A stretch of DNA of 64,000 nt from an uncultured Prevotellaceae bacterium. Lineage in GTDB: Bacteria; Bacteroidota; Bacteroidia; Bacteroidales; Bacteroidaceae. The notes beneath the pieces are model-generated. The model worked only from the letters and a program-made list of their open reading frames with translations, had not been told where the DNA came from and ran no database searches. The translations under genes were made by a program, and so were the position numbers. Numbering within the stretch: position 1 is the first letter of the stretch; every line of letters starts with the position of its first letter. Below, one piece after another: positions 15,560-25,777 of this stretch. The stretch lies in the NCBI GenBank assembly GCA_900321425.1, contig ONWA01000001.1, positions 1 to 64,000 of the forward strand, in the 5' to 3' direction.

Positions 15560-16795
15560 TTACAGAGACTCGAGTTCCTTTGCCTTAGCCTCGTCACCCA
15601 GGTTGTAGTAGATAGAACGGAGGAGATATACCCAGTTGGTGAGCTTGTGCTCTGGATCCAACTCACGGCATTTCTCGAACTCGTTCTTGGCCTCGTTCAG
15701 CAATGCCTTGAACTGCAGCTCATTGGCAGGAGACATCGAACCAGTACGAGAGTCAGAATTCTTCTCACGGAAGTCGCTGGCCTTGTTCAATCGGCAGACA
15801 CCACGGTTGTAAACCACCTGCGGATAGGCAGGATTGCTTGGAGATACCTTCTCGAAAGCTGCGATAGCCTCATCGAACTTCTTGTCGTTCATGCAAATCA
15901 TACCTTTGTAAATGATAGAAAGACCATGATTAGGCTCTTTAGCCAGGCGATCATCGCACAACTGAGTGAGCTCAGCAATCTTACCCTGCTGCAGATAAGC
16001 ATCGCCAAGAGAACCAAATACCTGATCGTTAGCAGGATACTTAGCATACAGCTCCTTCATGTCAATAATGTACTGAGCAGAGTCAGCAGCAGTCTGCTGA
16101 GACAAGCGCATCGCATAGAGCTTCAGCTCGAAAGCGCTCTCTCTTACCTGCTTAGCGGTATCAGCCAGCGCCTTATCCAGATATTTGCTTGCAGCCTTAT
16201 AGTCTTTCTCCATCACAGCGCAACGGCCTGCATAGTAAGATGCAATACCTAAGTTGGCATCCTTGCTGATATCAATATCGCTGAACAGAGAGCTCTCGGC
16301 ACTCTCAAGGTACTTTGCGAAATACTTGACAGCAGTCTTATTGTCCTTATTGTTCGATGCGTCGACACCAGAGTTGATAATAGCCACACGGATGGCGCTG
16401 ACACGCTGCTGGTTATCCTTATGGAACTTAGGCTTTACCTTTCCTTTCGCATTAGGCATATTATCATACTTATCGCACTCGATAGCAGCATCGATAGCAG
16501 CCAGACCTGCAGCGTTCATACCCTCAATATCAACAGGGTCATTCTGCTTCAGCATCCTGTTGGTGGTATTGACCTCGTCTTCCTTAGCAAACTTCTTGTA
16601 AGCGAGTTCCACTACAGCATTATAAGCCTTCGCTTTCTCTTCGTCATTAGCCAGTTGATTCAGCGTGCTCTGAATCAGGTTCTGAGCTTCAGTATAACTC
16701 TTTGCACCAAGGATAGCCTTCAATGCATCACTGTCGGCGGCAAAGGCCGTGGTACTTGCCACGAACAGCATTGCCATCATCATCATTTTTTTCAT
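15560..16795 (-). CDS. exported TPR-repeat protein, paralogue 2
   Basis: A 411-residue protein with a signal peptide (MAMLFVASTTAFA) and TPR-like helices throughout, for example ASYYAGRCAVMEKDYKAAS and VFGSLGDAYLQQGKIAE. It begins 19 bases after the gyrA stop and is probably co-transcribed with it. It resembles the protein at 13474-14691 along most of its length. A periplasmic scaffold role is likely; nothing more specific can be said. Confidence 0.8.
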   Translation of the reverse strand: MKKMMMMAMLFVASTTAFAADSDALKAILGAKSYTEAQNLIQSTLNQLANDEEKAKAYNAVVELAYKKFAKEDEVNTTNRMLKQNDPVDIEGMNAAGLAAIDAAIECDKYDNMPNAKGKVKPKFHKDNQQRVSAIRVAIINSGVDASNNKDNKTAVKYFAKYLESAESSLFSDIDISKDANLGIASYYAGRCAVMEKDYKAASKYLDKALADTAKQVRESAFELKLYAMRLSQQTAADSAQYIIDMKELYAKYPANDQVFGSLGDAYLQQGKIAELTQLCDDRLAKEPNHGLSIIYKGMICMNDKKFDEAIAAFEKVSPSNPAYPQVVYNRGVCRLNKASDFREKNSDSRTGSMSPANELQFKALLNEAKNEFEKCRELDPEHKLTNWVYLLRSIYYNLGDEAKAKELESL

Positions 16796-16814
16796 TGCCT
16801 TACAATTTTTTTAG

Positions 16815-19394
16815 TTATTGTTCATTGTTCTCTATTACGTTCTCTTCAGATGGAATCTCTGTGATGTTCTCATCAGACGGATTCTCTGCAAGTTCTTCCT
16901 CAACGATCTCATCGTCTTCATCTGCCATATGCATCACCTTGCAGACACTGGCAATCGTATCGTTCTTCTTCGTCAGGTTAATCAGGCGAACACCTTGCGT
17001 TGCACGTCCCATCACTCTGACATCAGAAACTTTCAGACGAATGAGAATACCACTCTTATTGATAATCATCAGGTCATTCTCATCAGTAACGACCTTGATA
17101 GCAACCAGTCGACCAGTTTTCTCCGTGATACTCAATGTCTTCACGCCCTTCGTACCACGAGCGGTCTTGCGGTAAACATCCGTGCCGTCCTCATCGACAA
17201 CGGCAGTACGCTTACCATAACCGTTTTCTGATACAACCATGATGGTCTCAGTCTTAGGATCATTGATGCAAACCATACCAACAACCTCGTCGTCGCCTCC
17301 GTCGATACGCATACCGCGAACACCTGTCGACACACGACCCATCGTTCGTACCTCACTCTCCTCGAAGCGTACAGCACGACCGTTTCTGTTGGCCAGGATC
17401 AACTCATTGCGTCCATTGGTCAGGCGCACGGCTACCACACGGTCGCCTTCTGCAATATTGATGGCAATCACACCATTGGTACGTGGACGGCTATAGGCCT
17501 CCAGACACGTCTTCTTGATGGTACCATTCTTCGTGGCGAATACCACATAGTGGGAGTTCACGAATTCCTCGTCATTGAAGTTCTTGATGCGCAATACTGC
17601 ATTGATAGCGTCATCAGGCTCAATATTGAGGAGGTTCTGAATAGCACGTCCCTTCGAGTTCTTGTCGCCCTCAGGAATCTCATAGCACTTCTGCCAATAG
17701 CAGCGGCCTTTCTGGGTGAAGAACAACAGGGTATTGTGCATCGTTGCCGGATAGATATATTCCGTAAAGTCATTATCCCTGTGGCGGGCGGCCTTAGCAC
17801 CAACGCCACCACGTCCCTGCTCATGGAACTCATTCAGCGGAGTGCGCTTGATATATCCCAGATGACTGATGGTGATCACCACAGGATCGTCTGGATAGAA
17901 GTCCTCAGCATTAAACTCATGATCGTAAGGAATAATCTCCGTACGACGTGGATCGGCATATTTCTCTTTCACCTCCTGCAGCTCATCCTTCATCACCTGC
18001 TTGCAACGCTCTGGGTTAGCAAGGATTTCCTCCAAGTCGGCGATTAACTTCATCAAATCGTCATACTCCTGGTGCAACTGGTCAACACGCAGACCCGTCA
18101 GCTGAGCCAGACGCATATCAACGATGGCCTTCGACTGCAACTCGTCCAGGTTGAAACGGCTCTCCAAATTACGCTGTGCATCAGTAGGAGTCTTACTGTT
18201 ACGAATGATGTGTACAACCTCGTCGATATTGTTGACAGCGATAATCAATCCCTCCAGGATATGAGCACGCTCCTGTGCTTTCTTCAGGTCGTACTGGGTT
18301 CTGCGAATGGTGACATCATGACGATGCTCCACGAAATACTTCACGCACTCCTTCAGCGACAACAGACGAGGACGTCCTTTCACCAGCGCAATATTGTTGA
18401 CAGAGAAAGAGCTCTGCAATGCCGTCATCTTGAACAACTTGTTCAGGAGCACATTGGCATTGGCATCACGCTTCACGTCTACAACGATACGCATACCCTG
18501 ACGGCCAGACTCGTCATTCACGTTGGCCACACCTTCAATCTTATGCTGGGTAGCCAAGTCGGCGATATAAGCCACCAGATCGGCCTTGTTGACACCATAA
18601 GGAATCTCTGTGACCACAATCTTATCGTGCGTTTCGCCACTCTCGATCTCAGCCTTGGCACGCATCACGATACGTCCACGACCAGTCTCGTAAGCGTCTT
18701 TCACACCCTGCAGACCATAGATATAGGCGCCTGTTGGGAAGTCAGGACCAGGGATGTACTGCATCAGTCCTTCTGTGTCGATATCAGGGTTGTCGATATA
18801 GGCACAGCAACCGTCGATGACCTCCGCCAAGTTATGCGTAGGCATATTTGTTGCCATACCCACAGCAATACCGTTTCCACCATTCACCAACAGGTTAGGA
18901 ACCTTGGTTGGCATCACGGTTGGCTCTTCGAGCGAGTCGTCGAAGTTGGGCGCCATATCAACGGTATTCTTTTCGAGGTCGTCCATGATGTGCTCACCCA
19001 TCTTTGAAAGTCGGCACTCAGTGTAACGCATGGCTGCAGGCGAGTCACCGTCTACGGAACCGAAGTTACCCTGACCGTCTACCAAAGTGTATCGCATGTT
19101 CCAGTCCTGTGCCATACGCACCAGTGCACCATACACAGAAGAGTCGCCGTGGGGGTGATACTTACCAAGCACCTCTCCTACTACACGTGCGCATTTCTTA
19201 TAAGGTTTGTCACTGGTATTACCAATACCCAGCATACCAAAAAGGATACGGCGGTGTACGGGTTTGAAACCATCACGAACATCTGGGAGGGCACGAGCCA
19301 CAATCACCGACATCGAATAATCGATGTACGATGACTTCATCTCTTCCTCAATGTTGATTTTAATAATTCTGTCGTTGTCGATTGTTTGATCCAT
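16815..19394 (-). CDS. gyrA: DNA gyrase subunit A
   Basis: An 859-residue type IIA topoisomerase A subunit that introduces negative supercoils together with GyrB. The N-terminal winged-helix domain carries the catalytic tyrosine, Tyr124, in [11 protein letters not shown]. The quinolone-determining stretch reads [12 protein letters not shown]: the Ser equivalent to E. coli Ser83 is kept and the position of Asp87 is Gly. The C-terminal beta-pinwheel has a GyrA-box-like QGRGGVG. The last 45 residues are acidic. The size is normal. Confidence 0.97.
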   Translation of the reverse strand: MDQTIDNDRIIKINIEEEMKSSYIDYSMSVIVARALPDVRDGFKPVHRRILFGMLGIGNTSDKPYKKCARVVGEVLGKYHPHGDSSVYGALVRMAQDWNMRYTLVDGQGNFGSVDGDSPAAMRYTECRLSKMGEHIMDDLEKNTVDMAPNFDDSLEEPTVMPTKVPNLLVNGGNGIAVGMATNMPTHNLAEVIDGCCAYIDNPDIDTEGLMQYIPGPDFPTGAYIYGLQGVKDAYETGRGRIVMRAKAEIESGETHDKIVVTEIPYGVNKADLVAYIADLATQHKIEGVANVNDESGRQGMRIVVDVKRDANANVLLNKLFKMTALQSSFSVNNIALVKGRPRLLSLKECVKYFVEHRHDVTIRRTQYDLKKAQERAHILEGLIIAVNNIDEVVHIIRNSKTPTDAQRNLESRFNLDELQSKAIVDMRLAQLTGLRVDQLHQEYDDLMKLIADLEEILANPERCKQVMKDELQEVKEKYADPRRTEIIPYDHEFNAEDFYPDDPVVITISHLGYIKRTPLNEFHEQGRGGVGAKAARHRDNDFTEYIYPATMHNTLLFFTQKGRCYWQKCYEIPEGDKNSKGRAIQNLLNIEPDDAINAVLRIKNFNDEEFVNSHYVVFATKNGTIKKTCLEAYSRPRTNGVIAINIAEGDRVVAVRLTNGRNELILANRNGRAVRFEESEVRTMGRVSTGVRGMRIDGGDDEVVGMVCINDPKTETIMVVSENGYGKRTAVVDEDGTDVYRKTARGTKGVKTLSITEKTGRLVAIKVVTDENDLMIINKSGILIRLKVSDVRVMGRATQGVRLINLTKKNDTIASVCKVMHMADEDDEIVEEELAENPSDENITEIPSEENVIENNEQ

Positions 19395-19468
19395 TATTTA
19401 TATGTACTTAAAATATCCAAATTTCACGTTTAAGGCACTTTTTAGGCCCTCTGACGCGTTTTAGCACA

Positions 19469-19476
19469 CAAAAGTA
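19469..19476 (-). promoter_or_regulatory. -7 box for gyrA
   Basis: TACTTTTG on the minus strand, about 75 bases upstream of the gyrA ATG, fits TAnnTTTG. Confidence 0.5.
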
Positions 19477-19537
19477 CAAAGAAAAAACGGATAAACAATC
19501 ACTATTTAAGTTATTTTATAGAATCAGTCAAAGCGTC

Positions 19538-19882
19538 TTAGACGAGCTTATTGTCTCTGGGGAAGACAACGGAAGGAGTAAAACGCTTGGCTTCCTCGAA
19601 ATCCATCATCGCATAAGAGATGATGATGACGGTATCACCCACCTGCACTTTTCTGGCGGCTGCACCATTCAGACAGACGCATCCACTTCCTCTTTCACCT
19701 TTAATAATATAGGTTTCAAATCGTTCGCCATTATTGTTATCGACAACCTGCACCTTCTCGCCAGCAATCAGATTGGCGGCATCCATCAAATCCTCGTCGA
19801 TGGTAATGCTACCCATATAGTTCAGATTGGCTTCAGTCACTGTCACACAGTGCAACTTTGACTTCAAAACTTCTATCATCAT
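19538..19882 (-). CDS. panD: aspartate 1-decarboxylase
   Basis: A 114-residue pyruvoyl-dependent enzyme making beta-alanine for pantothenate. The self-cleavage site Gly24-Ser25 is visible in NYMGSITID, which yields the pyruvoyl group, and [12 protein letters not shown] is the conserved substrate-site segment. It follows panC by 3 bases in one operon, which fits sequential steps of pantothenate synthesis. The start may be the first or second of two adjacent ATG codons. Confidence 0.95.
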   Translation of the reverse strand: MMIEVLKSKLHCVTVTEANLNYMGSITIDEDLMDAANLIAGEKVQVVDNNNGERFETYIIKGERGSGCVCLNGAAARKVQVGDTVIIISYAMMDFEEAKRFTPSVVFPRDNKLV

Positions 19883-19885
19883 GAT

Positions 19886-20728
19886 TTAACAAAATTTAAT
19901 GTGATCAATCAGACGGATAGGCGTTTTGCCACAATAAACAGTGATACATCCCACCGCATGATCCTTCCATTCTTGAATATCCAACAAGGTATCGCCGTCA
20001 ACGATAGCGAAATACTCTACTTTCAGTCCCTTGACAGCATCAATCATTTTGACAACATAATCGTGGGTTTCCTGAACAGTATGTTTCTTGGCGTAATCTT
20101 TTCCTGCCTTCAAGGCCTCATAAATCTTCGGAGCAATAGCGCGCTCATCAGGCGAGAGCAACGTATTACGACTGCTCCGCGCCAGTCCGTCGTCATCACG
20201 CACAATCGGACACTCTACAATCTCCACCTGGATGGACAGGGCACGCACCATCGCCTTGATCACAGCAATCTGTTGCCAGTCTTTCTCTCCAAAATAGGAA
20301 CGGTCTGGACGAACGATATAGAAAAGTCGGCTAACCACCTGACAGACACCATTGAAATGGCCTGGACGATGGGCACCCTCCATCACGGTAGATACGGGGG
20401 GATATTCAAAATGACGCTCATCGGGAACAGGATACATCTCTTCCACGTCGGGGGCAAAGACAAAATCAGCACCACACGACTCCACCACACGGCAATCTGC
20501 CTCCAAATCGCGAGGATAGTTCTTTAAGTCGTTCTTGTCATTGAACTGTGTCGGATTGACGAACACAGAAACGACAGTCACGTCATTATCCTTTACACTA
20601 CGACGAACCAATGAAGCATGACCTTCATGTAGGGCGCCCATCGTGGGAACAAAACCGATCTTCTTGCCTTTCTTCCGCTCATCAAACAGCGCATTCTGGA
20701 GGTCAACGATTTTCCTATATACTTGCAT
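19886..20728 (-). CDS. panC: pantothenate synthetase
   Basis: A 280-residue ATP-dependent ligase joining pantoate and beta-alanine. It belongs to the class I tRNA-synthetase-like fold, with the HIGH-type motif in [14 protein letters not shown] and the KMSKS-equivalent [20 protein letters not shown] and FGEKDWQQ complete the family pattern. It is the first gene of the panCD pair and is divergent from the glycogen-synthase-like gene. Confidence 0.96.
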   Translation of the reverse strand: MQVYRKIVDLQNALFDERKKGKKIGFVPTMGALHEGHASLVRRSVKDNDVTVVSVFVNPTQFNDKNDLKNYPRDLEADCRVVESCGADFVFAPDVEEMYPVPDERHFEYPPVSTVMEGAHRPGHFNGVCQVVSRLFYIVRPDRSYFGEKDWQQIAVIKAMVRALSIQVEIVECPIVRDDDGLARSSRNTLLSPDERAIAPKIYEALKAGKDYAKKHTVQETHDYVVKMIDAVKGLKVEYFAIVDGDTLLDIQEWKDHAVGCITVYCGKTPIRLIDHIKFC

Positions 20729-20873
20729 GATTTCAATAATGCTATTTCAATTTTGGGCTGCAAAATAACAACTTTTTTGTCAAATAAGGAAAAAATAACC
20801 TAAAAATATGCCTGTAAAATGTCACTTTTTCCTAAAAACGGAAAAAATATTGGGTATAAACGAGTTTTTTTCG

Positions 20874-20881
20874 TACCTTTG
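20874..20881 (+). promoter_or_regulatory. -7 box for GT5-like gene
   Basis: TACCTTTG, 19 bases before the ATG at 20901, an exact match to the consensus. A TTGG about 20 bases upstream may act as the -33 box. Confidence 0.6.
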
Positions 20882-20900
20882 CACGGTAATTACAAAAAAG

Positions 20901-21725
20901 ATGGCAAAGAAAATTTTATTCATTAATCAGGAGATTTCTCCGTACGTTCCCGACACCAACATGTCATTACTAGGTAAGAACCTTCCTCATGTTATTCAGG
21001 AGAAAGGTCATGAAATCCGTACATTTATGCCTAAATGGGGAACCATCAACGAACGAAGAGGCCAGTTACACGAAGTGATTCGTTTGTCGGGAATGAACCT
21101 GATTATTAATGAGACAGACCATCCCCTTATCATCAAAGTAGCATCTATCCAACAGACCAGAGTACAGGTCTACTTCATCGACAATGAAGATTACTTTAGC
21201 AAACGTCAGATGGCCACTGACGAACAGGGCGTAGACTACTCCGACAATGGTGAGCGAGCCGTTTTCTTTGCACGCGGCGTGTTAGAGACCGTCAAAAAAC
21301 TGCGATGGACGCCCGACATCATCCACTGTCAAGGATGGATGAGCGCTGTGGTGCCTTTCTATGTCAAAACGGCCTATCACGAAGAACCGTCATTCGCCAA
21401 CAGTAAGGTGGTCACTTCTTTATTCACGAAGAGTATACAGAAGGACTTTGGTGACAATTTCAAGAAGTGTGTTGAATACAAGGACGCAAAAGCTGAATTG
21501 CTGAATGGTTATAAAGATCAATTTGACTTTGAAGAGTTAGGCAAGTTGGCGATTGAGTATTCCGACGGTATTGTTCAGGCAGAAAAAGAAGTCAATAAGA
21601 CATTACTTACATACGCGAAAGAAAAAGGGCTTCCCGTCTTAGGCTATCAGGGAGAAGACTTTGCCGATGCATACAATCAATTCTACGAGCAGATTGGTGC
21701 CGACGGAACCCAGAACAATGAATAA
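20901..21725 (+). CDS. glycogen-synthase-like protein, N-terminal GT5 domain only
   Basis: A 274-residue protein whose start (KKILFINQEISPYVPDTNMSLLGKNLP) matches the N-terminal domain of GT5 glycogen/starch synthases, which holds the acceptor site. PDIIHCQGWMSAVVPFYVKT corresponds to the conserved DxxHxHDW region. The C-terminal half of a GT-B enzyme, which binds ADP-glucose, is absent; a full GlgA is about 470 residues or more. The same short form is, as I recall, found beside panC in many Bacteroidota, so it is probably a stable family and not a fresh truncation. I start it at the ATG at 20901 because the promoter precedes it. Confidence 0.8.
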   Translation: MAKKILFINQEISPYVPDTNMSLLGKNLPHVIQEKGHEIRTFMPKWGTINERRGQLHEVIRLSGMNLIINETDHPLIIKVASIQQTRVQVYFIDNEDYFSKRQMATDEQGVDYSDNGERAVFFARGVLETVKKLRWTPDIIHCQGWMSAVVPFYVKTAYHEEPSFANSKVVTSLFTKSIQKDFGDNFKKCVEYKDAKAELLNGYKDQFDFEELGKLAIEYSDGIVQAEKEVNKTLLTYAKEKGLPVLGYQGEDFADAYNQFYEQIGADGTQNNE

Positions 21726-21740
21726 AATTCCAATATAAGA

Positions 21741-23246
21741 ATGAAAAACAAAATCATCGTGGGAATGACAGCCTGTGTGCTCGCATTCTCCGCATGTACA
21801 GAAGAAACAGGAACTCTTGGAGGTTCTCTTATTAATAGTGCCGACCATTTGAACATGACGAAAGGCACGCAGATGGTCACCACAAGGTCAATCCCAATCG
21901 GCGCTGTTCTTTCCAGTACATCACAGTGTTATATCGGCAGGGTACTCGACCCTGCGACAGAGATTGCGGTAACCTGTAATTTCATGTCGCAGTTCAATAT
22001 GGTAGAGAATCCGGAAGTGGCTCCTATGGAGAATATCATGAACCACTACGGTGGTGTCATCGACACCGACTCCTGTGAGTTGCGCATCTACTTCGATACC
22101 GACGAACTGTATGGTGACACGCTCACAGCGCTCAAAATGCGTATCACGGAGTTGAATGGTCCTGTTGACGAAACCAAGAATGTGTACACTGACTTTGACC
22201 CCAAGGATGAGGACCTGCTTCGTCTTGACGGCAAGGGTATCCGTATCAATAGGATGTTCTCTATCCACGACCAGAGTTTACCCGACAGTCTTAGAGGAAC
22301 CAGTAACTTCGTGCCCTTCATCCGTCTGATGTTCGACAACGACACGCCTTACACCTCACTGGACGGTAAGTCATATAAGAACTATGGCACTTATATCCTG
22401 CAACGGTATTTCGAGAATAAGGACTATTTCAAGAATGCCTACAACTTCATCCGTCATGTCTGCCCTGGTTTCTACTTTGAAATCACAGACGGTATTGGTG
22501 TGATGACCGGCATCCAGGAAATCGACTTGGTCGTATATTACTCATCGACCGATGGCACTACAGTCAGTCACAATATGCTGCGGTCAGCTGCCACAGAAGA
22601 GGTGCTGCAGGCCACTACCGTTGAGAATGACATGGAGAGAGTTGAGGAACTGGCACAAGACAAGACCTGCTCGTTTATGAAGACACCAGCAGCGATGTTT
22701 ACTGAGGTGAACATCCCTGTACTGGACATCATGAAAGGTCATGAGAACGACTCACTGCTCTCTGCCTCCATCACCTTCCAGCGTCTGAACGAATGGGACG
22801 ATGACAAGGGACAGGTAGTACCCGCCAACGAATACACAATCCGTCCACCCAAGAACGTGTTGCTCATCGAGCGTGACAGTATGTTCACTTTCTTTGAGAA
22901 CAAGTTGCTACCCGATGACTACTCTGCTTATTACAGCACGTTTGACGAATATGACAACCAGTATGAGTTCTCCAATATCTGCCACTTGGTGATGCGTATG
23001 TATAACACGTATAAGAAGAAGGTGGCCGAAGACCCCAACTGGGTGGCTGAGCATCCCAACTGGAACAAGGCGGTGCTGATTCCTATCGACGTGGTAACGA
23101 CGACCACGAGTAGCGGCACAGAAGCGGTATCGAGTGTGCACAATGACATGTCGCTGACAAGTGCTCGTCTGATAGGTGGAGACCCAGAGAAAGGTGGAAC
23201 ACCTATCAAGATCAATCTGATCTACGGACAATTCAATGTGAAATAA
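21741..23246 (+). CDS. DUF4270 lipoprotein
   Basis: A 501-residue lipoprotein with a lipobox ending AFSAC at Cys19, followed by acidic residues. The body matches DUF4270 proteins of Bacteroidota, which are cell-envelope proteins without known function. It follows the GT5-like gene by 15 bases, so the two are probably co-transcribed; this order is common in the phylum. Confidence 0.85.
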   Translation: MKNKIIVGMTACVLAFSACTEETGTLGGSLINSADHLNMTKGTQMVTTRSIPIGAVLSSTSQCYIGRVLDPATEIAVTCNFMSQFNMVENPEVAPMENIMNHYGGVIDTDSCELRIYFDTDELYGDTLTALKMRITELNGPVDETKNVYTDFDPKDEDLLRLDGKGIRINRMFSIHDQSLPDSLRGTSNFVPFIRLMFDNDTPYTSLDGKSYKNYGTYILQRYFENKDYFKNAYNFIRHVCPGFYFEITDGIGVMTGIQEIDLVVYYSSTDGTTVSHNMLRSAATEEVLQATTVENDMERVEELAQDKTCSFMKTPAAMFTEVNIPVLDIMKGHENDSLLSASITFQRLNEWDDDKGQVVPANEYTIRPPKNVLLIERDSMFTFFENKLLPDDYSAYYSTFDEYDNQYEFSNICHLVMRMYNTYKKKVAEDPNWVAEHPNWNKAVLIPIDVVTTTTSSGTEAVSSVHNDMSLTSARLIGGDPEKGGTPIKINLIYGQFNVK

Positions 23247-23377
23247 TGGCAGATAACTATTTGGAAAAGCATCGTGAGGAGTACGAGCTCAAAAAGGCTG
23301 CTTTCTTAAGGAAGAAAAAACATCTTCCCAAAATTCACCAAAGAGAGATCAGCCGTCCTGACGATGAGGCATTATAA
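23246..23377 (+). CDS. small conserved-looking basic protein, 43 residues
   Basis: The frame starts MADNYLEKHREEYELKKAA and ends in SRPDDEAL. Its ATG shares a base with the TAA of the DUF4270 gene (TAATG), which suggests translational coupling, and a terminator follows immediately. Similar short proteins beginning MADNYLEK occur in Bacteroidota, sometimes labelled dehydrogenase without reason. It is charged, probably helical and cytosolic. No function is known to me. Confidence 0.75.
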   Translation: MADNYLEKHREEYELKKAAFLRKKKHLPKIHQREISRPDDEAL

Positions 23378-23413
23378 AAAGAATCCGAGACATCACAACG
23401 TCTCGGATTCTTT
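23378..23413. terminator. bidirectional terminator between small protein and uvrD-like gene
   Basis: A perfect 14-bp stem (23378-23391 with 23400-23413, left arm AAAGAATCCGAGAC) and an 8-base loop. On the minus strand it runs into TTCTTTTTAT, and on the plus strand into TTCTTTG, so it can end both convergent units. Confidence 0.9.
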
Positions 23414-23422
23414 GATGACAGA

Positions 23423-25777
23423 TTATGAAAGAATGGTAAAACGGGCAAATTTCAACAGCAACTGCTTCACACCGGCATTCTGGAACTGAACAGTTGCCTT
23501 GGTGTTCTCACCTGTGCCTTCTACCTTCAATACTTTTCCCACACCAAAACGCTGATGTTCTATCACCTGTCCCTCACTGAGCTGTGACGGTGACGCTACC
23601 CCACCCCTTGATGGCACGACAGACTTTGGCATCACCGTTCGTTCGGCATGACGCAAGGGCACCATACGCGGTTGGGGATCAGCCTTGAACTGTGTGGCTA
23701 CAGGACGCGGGTTCTGCATCCATTCACGAGAGCGGGAACCTCCATACGAACGTTCTGAGTCGTTTCTGGAGTTGAAGTCTCGTGGTGAAGAGCCAAAAAT
23801 ACTCTTCTTCTCTGACTCCACTTGTATCAACGAAGGGTCAATATCCTTGATAAAGCGCGAAGGTGTGTCATATTCCATCCTTCCATAACGGAAACGGTTC
23901 TGGGCACATGTCAGGATACAATGTTTCTCGGCACGGGTAATGGCCACATACAACAGTCGGCGTTCCTCCTCAAGTTCGCGCATCGAACCCGTACACATCG
24001 GCGAAGGGAAGATATTCTCTTCCAGTCCCACCACAAAGACAGTGGGGAACTCAAGACCCTTGGCACTGTGGATAGTCATCAGCACCACCTTATCGTCGAC
24101 TTCCCCCTCATCACTGTCCAGATCGGTCAGTAAAGCAATCTCTTGCAGGAAGTCAGAGAGTTTCACCCTGTCACCCATATCCTCTTCACGCCGTGACTCT
24201 ACGAAGTCTTGCATACCACTGAGAAACTCCTCCAAATTCTCCTGACGGGAGATATCCTCAGGCTCATGGCCATTATAGATATCCCTGCTGACACCTGATT
24301 GTGTGATGATATCATGACCTAAGGTATAGGCATCGTCAGTCTCCATCCGTATTCTCCACTGGTCGATGAGGTTTTTGAAGGAGTATATCTTCTCCAATGC
24401 CCCTTTGTTCACAGGCAACGCATATTTTCCTGGCGATGAGACGACCGCCCACAGACTGACATTCTGCTCCGTTGCCGTCTGCACAATCTTATCCACAGTA
24501 GTATTACCGATTCCTCTTGTAGGGTAGTTGACGATACGTTTGAATGCCTCCTCGTCATCGGGGTTAGCCACCAGTCGGAAGTATGCTATGACATCCTTGA
24601 TCTCCTTACGCTGATAAAAGCTCAGTCCTCCATAGATACGATATGGGATACCCTCCTTACGCATCTGTTCCTCAAAGGTACGACTCTGTGAGTTGGTGCG
24701 ATAGAGAATAGCGAAGTCGCCCCAATGCATATCCTCCTGACGACGAATACGCTTAATATCCTGACAGACAATCATCGCCTCTTCCTTATCACTATAGGCT
24801 GGTTTCAGCAACAGTCGCTCTCCTTGCTCGTTCTCGCTGAACACATCCTTATGGATCTGTCGCTCGTTCTTCCGAATGAGACTATTGGCTGCCTTTACAA
24901 TCAGCTGAGTAGAACGATAGTTCTGCTCGAGTTTGAAGAGTCTGGCATTCTGATAGTGCTGAGAGAAGTTGAGGATATTATCGATGTTCGCACCACGGAA
25001 GCTATAGATGCTCTGCGCATCATCACCCACCACACATACACGCTGGTGGTCGCGTGTCAACTGTAATACGATGGCCTGCTGTACGAAATTGGTATCCTGA
25101 TACTCGTCTACCAACACATACTGAAACCGTTCTGCATACTTTTTGCGGATATCCTCGTGCTGCAGAAAGAGCTGATGGGTATAGACGAGTAGGTCGTCAA
25201 AGTCCATCGCATTCGCCTGACGGCATCGCTCACTATACCTTATATATATATTAGCAATGGCAGGACGCTTGCTTTGAACATCATCATGCGCCCACGCACT
25301 ATTGGCATACTGATGAGGAAGAATCAGATGGTTCTTGGCCATCGAGATACGGTCGGCCACACTCGAATGCTTGTACACCTTATCATCAAGTTGCATCTCC
25401 TTGATCACACTCTTCACGAGTGAACGGGAGTCCGACTGGTCGTAGATGGTAAAGTTACTGTTAAACCCTATCGTTTCTGCCTCTGCCCTGAGGATACGTG
25501 AGAATACAGAGTGGAAGGTGCCCATCTGCACATAGCGTGCATGCTCCATCCCTATCAGTCGACCAATACGCTCCTTCATCTCCTTGGCAGCCTTGTTGGT
25601 GAAGGTAAGGGCGAGGATGTTCCAGGGATTCATGCCCTGTTGCATCAGATAGGCAATCTTATAGGTGAGCACACGGGTCTTTCCAGACCCTGCTCCAGCA
25701 ATAATCAACTGTGGTCCGTCAGTATAGACGACCGCCTCACGCTGCCCCTCATTCAGTTGACTAAGTAGATCCGTCAT
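23423..25777 (-). CDS. UvrD/PcrA-type DNA helicase
   Basis: A 784-residue superfamily 1A 3'-5' helicase used in nucleotide excision and mismatch repair and in clearing RecA or stalled replication. Walker A GAGSGKT is at residues 28-34, the DEYQDTN motif II follows, and VGDDAQSIYSFRGA (motif III), EQNYRST (IV), MTIHSAKGLEFPTVF (V) and LLYVAITRAEK (VI) are intact. The C-terminal Tudor-like module (GQVIEHQRFGVGKVLKVEG) is of the PcrA/UvrD type that contacts RNA polymerase. Its ATG overlaps the stop of the upstream hydrolase (ATGA); it is the last gene of a five-gene operon. Confidence 0.94.
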   Translation of the reverse strand: MTDLLSQLNEGQREAVVYTDGPQLIIAGAGSGKTRVLTYKIAYLMQQGMNPWNILALTFTNKAAKEMKERIGRLIGMEHARYVQMGTFHSVFSRILRAEAETIGFNSNFTIYDQSDSRSLVKSVIKEMQLDDKVYKHSSVADRISMAKNHLILPHQYANSAWAHDDVQSKRPAIANIYIRYSERCRQANAMDFDDLLVYTHQLFLQHEDIRKKYAERFQYVLVDEYQDTNFVQQAIVLQLTRDHQRVCVVGDDAQSIYSFRGANIDNILNFSQHYQNARLFKLEQNYRSTQLIVKAANSLIRKNERQIHKDVFSENEQGERLLLKPAYSDKEEAMIVCQDIKRIRRQEDMHWGDFAILYRTNSQSRTFEEQMRKEGIPYRIYGGLSFYQRKEIKDVIAYFRLVANPDDEEAFKRIVNYPTRGIGNTTVDKIVQTATEQNVSLWAVVSSPGKYALPVNKGALEKIYSFKNLIDQWRIRMETDDAYTLGHDIITQSGVSRDIYNGHEPEDISRQENLEEFLSGMQDFVESRREEDMGDRVKLSDFLQEIALLTDLDSDEGEVDDKVVLMTIHSAKGLEFPTVFVVGLEENIFPSPMCTGSMRELEEERRLLYVAITRAEKHCILTCAQNRFRYGRMEYDTPSRFIKDIDPSLIQVESEKKSIFGSSPRDFNSRNDSERSYGGSRSREWMQNPRPVATQFKADPQPRMVPLRHAERTVMPKSVVPSRGGVASPSQLSEGQVIEHQRFGVGKVLKVEGTGENTKATVQFQNAGVKQLLLKFARFTILS

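Noticed and set aside
15410..16252. 280-codon open frame on the plus strand starting at the HU remnant
   Set aside because: After 30 HU-like codons it runs through a terminator and then antisense to the TPR gene; the translation past the terminator has no protein-like features.
16815..19394. Gly at the GyrA position equivalent to Asp87 as a resistance mutation
   Set aside because: As I recall, Gly is native at this place in Bacteroidota gyrases and the Ser83-equivalent is kept, so no acquired resistance is inferred.
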